Assembly: GCA_045132055.1 (NCBI GenBank)
Contig: JBGURP010000042.1
Location: 1-34,884 of the forward strand
DNA: 34,884 nucleotides
DNA from: F23-D06 sp045132055
Lineage (GTDB): Bacteria > Bacteroidota > Bacteroidia > Bacteroidales > WCHB1-69
Reading direction: 5' to 3'
Numbering within the stretch: position 1 is the first letter of the stretch; every line of letters begins with the position of its first letter. This document shows positions 33,066-34,884 of this stretch, one piece after another. The notes beneath the pieces are model-generated. The model was not told where the DNA came from. It did no database searches and saw nothing but the letters and a program-made list of their open reading frames with translations. Both the position numbers and the translations under genes were made by a program.

Positions 33066-34454
33066 TCATCGTTTCACTAACTTCTCGGTCCGCACGGCCC
33101 CGTCGCGCAATGTGACGCGCAAAACGTACACGCCCGAGGGGATGCCGGAGGTGTTGACCGTGGTTTGTTGGGGCGAATGATTATTCGCCCGTACCACCAC
33201 GTTCCGCCCGAACGCATCGAACATTTCAATCCGCGCGATTTCGCCGTCCGTCACCGACACGTGCAAAACGTTGTCCGTGGGGTTAGGGTACAATGTTATT
33301 CCGTATGACACAACAGGTGTTTTGACACTGGTCGGGAAGCCGCCATCGGCATGGAGAAAATGGGAATTATTATAATTATTATTGTTATTATTCACCATCC
33401 AGAATGTCGAGTCGCCTACAGATTGCACGTCCGTGATGCAACTCCGCAAAAAATGCTCATCTAAACGGCTCCAATGCTGCCCGAAATCCCGTGTCAGCAA
33501 TATGCAGTTGTATGTACACATTAAATCATTCATGTCATTCCCGCTGGCCACGGCACAACCTATGCCTCCGGGCAAAAAGGACACGCGCATACGGTCATAC
33601 GACAATGACCATAAGCAGCTGCTTTCAATAGCCCATGGCTCCAGCCAAGGAAGCGCCGTGGTATCCACCGTGGCAAAACCGTCTGTTGTGCTGTACATCC
33701 TGCGACCTATGACACGACCCGCAAGCTTGTTGTCCATGGACAGACACCGTTCCGGTCCAATCCCGTAGAATGATGTTTGTTTCTCACCTTTCTCATATGG
33801 CGTTTCGTGATAGATCGGGAAGGTGCTCGCCAAAATCCAGGTTTCCGCCGAGTCGTCCGAATAATATATATTCATGTTTGACGAGGTCGCATATATCGCA
33901 TATATCCTGCCTTCGACTATACTGAAATCCCACACAGTCATGGACGGGGCTGGCTTCGGAAGATAACTCCATGTTTCACCTCCGTCCAAGCTTCTCAACA
34001 AACTACCACCTGCCGTCCGTGCCATCAAGGTGTCCAGATTAAGCCATTGTATGTCAAGGAAATCATGCAGGCTATCTACCAGAATCCATGTGTTACCGCC
34101 ATCTGTAGTCTTGAACAAGGCCGTCATCAGGTCTTCGGGCTGGTTCAAGACCTCGGGGAATCGGTTCCCAGACACCACAAAACCCTCATTTTCATCATAA
34201 AAACGGGTCAGAACAAGACTGTACCGGTTGGAGTCCGGGGCGCCCAGACCAACACAATACCAGCTCTGGCCACCGTCTGTTGACTTGTACACCTTATCGC
34301 CCATACCGCATGAGTAGAAAATGTCCTGTGACGGGCATGAGATACTGACTGGTGAAAAGCCGTCAACATACACGGGTGAAAACTGCCCCCTCACCACCCC
34401 GCCACACATCAGCAGCAGAGCGAGGATTACTGTGGATAAAAAATTTTTTTTCAT
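33066..34454 (-). CDS. Secreted BNR/sortilin-like beta-propeller protein with T9SS type A sorting domain, 462 aa
   Basis: Signal peptide MKKNFLSTVILALLLMCGGVVRGQ. The body (~25-375) carries several Asp-box/BNR-like turns (STDGGQSW, TTDGGNTW, SLDGGETW, and weaker SDDSAETW and TRDFGQHW), typical of sortilin/YCF48-type beta-propellers that mediate binding at the surface. An Asn-rich run (VNNNNNNYNN) near residue 355 precedes the CTD linker. The last ~80 residues are a type A CTD with LYPNPTDNVLHVSV, IEMFDAFGR and PSGVYVLRVTLRDGA. It is expected to be exported by Sec and then by the T9SS. A short palindrome (33171-33190) lies in the CTD at the place where the 313-aa paralogue has a different one. 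No catalytic residues were recognised. Confidence 0.92.
   Translation of the reverse strand: MKKNFLSTVILALLLMCGGVVRGQFSPVYVDGFSPVSISCPSQDIFYSCGMGDKVYKSTDGGQSWYCVGLGAPDSNRYSLVLTRFYDENEGFVVSGNRFPEVLNQPEDLMTALFKTTDGGNTWILVDSLHDFLDIQWLNLDTLMARTAGGSLLRSLDGGETWSYLPKPAPSMTVWDFSIVEGRIYAIYATSSNMNIYYSDDSAETWILASTFPIYHETPYEKGEKQTSFYGIGPERCLSMDNKLAGRVIGRRMYSTTDGFATVDTTALPWLEPWAIESSCLWSLSYDRMRVSFLPGGIGCAVASGNDMNDLMCTYNCILLTRDFGQHWSRLDEHFLRSCITDVQSVGDSTFWMVNNNNNNYNNSHFLHADGGFPTSVKTPVVSYGITLYPNPTDNVLHVSVTDGEIARIEMFDAFGRNVVVRANNHSPQQTTVNTSGIPSGVYVLRVTLRDGAVRTEKLVKR
33171..33190. repeat. 20-nt palindrome inside the CTD coding sequence of the 462-aa cargo gene
   Basis: GGGCGAAT-GATT-ATTCGCCC, perfect 8-bp arms with a 4-base loop. 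It encodes part of the linker RANNHSP between FDAFGR and PSGVYVLR. Confidence 0.8.
33363..33394. repeat. AAT/AAC trinucleotide run encoding poly-Asn
   Basis: A run of Asn codons (with one Tyr codon) in the 462-aa cargo gene, just before the CTD linker. Replication slippage here would change the Asn count without changing the frame. Confidence 0.7.
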
Positions 34455-34470
34455 AGTGCGATATGTTTTA

Positions 34471-34501
34471 ATTGAAAATTGAAAATTCAGAATTGAGAAT
34501 T
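34471..34501. repeat. Imperfect tandem repeat (ATTGAAAA unit)
   Basis: ATTGAAAATTGAAAATT followed by degenerate copies, directly upstream of the 462-aa cargo gene, between its promoter box and its ATG. It would lie in the 5' leader of that mRNA. Confidence 0.6.
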
Positions 34502-34516
34502 ATTTTTTATTCGAGG

Positions 34517-34524
34517 CAAAGGTA
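34517..34524 (-). promoter_or_regulatory. Promoter -7 box TACCTTTG for the 462-aa cargo gene
   Basis: Exact TAnnTTTG match on the - strand, 62 nt before the ATG. The leader contains the ATTGAAAA tandem repeat. Confidence 0.55.
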
Positions 34525-34616
34525 GTAAAAGATTTGAGACTGAAGACTGTCACCTGTTCACTGATCACTGTCCCCCTTGAACCCCTTTTACCACTTTATA
34601 CCTCTTGAACCTATAA

Positions 34617-34839
34617 CTAATTGTTATCATACGCCGGTTTGCCGGTGTAGAACAGCCCCGTGAAGGTGAACTGGAGTGTGGCGGTGTCGCGCTCAACCAA
34701 CTGCGCGGGGATGTTGAGATAGGCGTTGTCCCCACCCTCGCCCGTGCTCAAAGATCGCGCCGGCATGTTGAAAAAGTCAAGGCAACGACAGCACTAAACA
34801 GATGGCGTGCTTCACCATAATCATTCTTGTTCTTTTCAT
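34617..34839 (-). pseudogene. Remnant of a small exported protein, interrupted by a frameshift
   Basis: ATG 34839 opens MKRTRMIMVKHAICLVLSLP, a signal-peptide-like start, and then hits TGA at 34779-34777. A different frame, open from about 34793 to TAG at 34619-34617, encodes a well-formed segment including AYLNIPAQLVERDTATLQF and ending TGLFYTGKPAYDNN. The two pieces join if one frameshift is assumed between about 34780 and 34795. A promoter-like box lies upstream (34858-34865), so this was probably a real gene of ~75 codons or the two ends of a larger deleted gene. Sequencing or assembly error is possible. The family is not recognised. Confidence 0.55.
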
Positions 34840-34857
34840 ATTGTTGTGTTTTTGTTA

Positions 34858-34865
34858 CAAAGATA
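34858..34865 (-). promoter_or_regulatory. Promoter -7 box TATCTTTG for the remnant gene
   Basis: Exact TAnnTTTG match on the - strand, 18 nt before ATG 34839. Confidence 0.55.
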
Positions 34866-34884
34866 CTGTCCTAATACTGAAAAA

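Overview
The window looks like a chromosomal segment of a Bacteroidota (Bacteroidales-type) bacterium. The reasons are a full-length SprA/Sov translocon of the type IX secretion system (T9SS), two secreted proteins with T9SS sorting domains, a TonB-dependent receptor with the Bacteroidota N-terminal carboxypeptidase-like domain, a PCMD-domain protein, and repeated TAnnTTTG promoter boxes, the -7 element of this phylum, just upstream of many genes. No prophage, insertion sequence, CRISPR array or rRNA was seen.

Layout. 1-2580 (+): the 3' part of a glycosyltransferase, a secreted CE1-like esterase and a PCMD protein, closed by a strong bidirectional terminator. 2626-8356 (-): tRNA-Asp, a TonB-dependent receptor, purD, an MltF-like lytic transglycosylase that overlaps purD by 4 nt, and a small putative lipoprotein. 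8365-18372 (-): comEC, then a ruvA-sprA unit with its own promoter; sprA alone is 7.2 kb. 18373-22263 (-): an intergenic hairpin cluster, an RluD-type pseudouridine synthase and a large secreted protein of unknown function with CAP-like and OmpA-like segments. 22376-26604 (+): rpmH (too short for most ORF cut-offs), a SurA-type chaperone, a MoxR ATPase and an orphan membrane histidine kinase. 26591-31906 (-): a phosphomannomutase/phosphoglucomutase with an unknown 204-aa partner, a GT4 glycosyltransferase, a second hairpin cluster and ftcD. 31956-34884 (-): two T9SS cargo proteins and the frameshifted remnant of a third small exported protein.

How the genes fit together. The common theme is the cell envelope: export (SprA and two CTD-bearing cargo proteins), outer-membrane protein folding (SurA), outer-membrane uptake (TonB receptor), peptidoglycan turnover (MltF-like), surface glycan synthesis (two glycosyltransferases, PMM/PGM) and envelope sensing (histidine kinase next to MoxR). 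Housekeeping genes (purD, ruvA, rluD, rpmH, ftcD, tRNA-Asp) are interspersed.

The most unusual signals are not whole genes. Clusters of perfect short hairpins, mostly with three-base loops, fill several intergenic gaps. Two different palindromes sit inside the coding sequence of the two T9SS cargo genes at the same place in the sorting domain, which suggests that mobile palindromic elements are tolerated in, or help to diversify, that domain. All functional calls are from reading the sequence; no database search was run.
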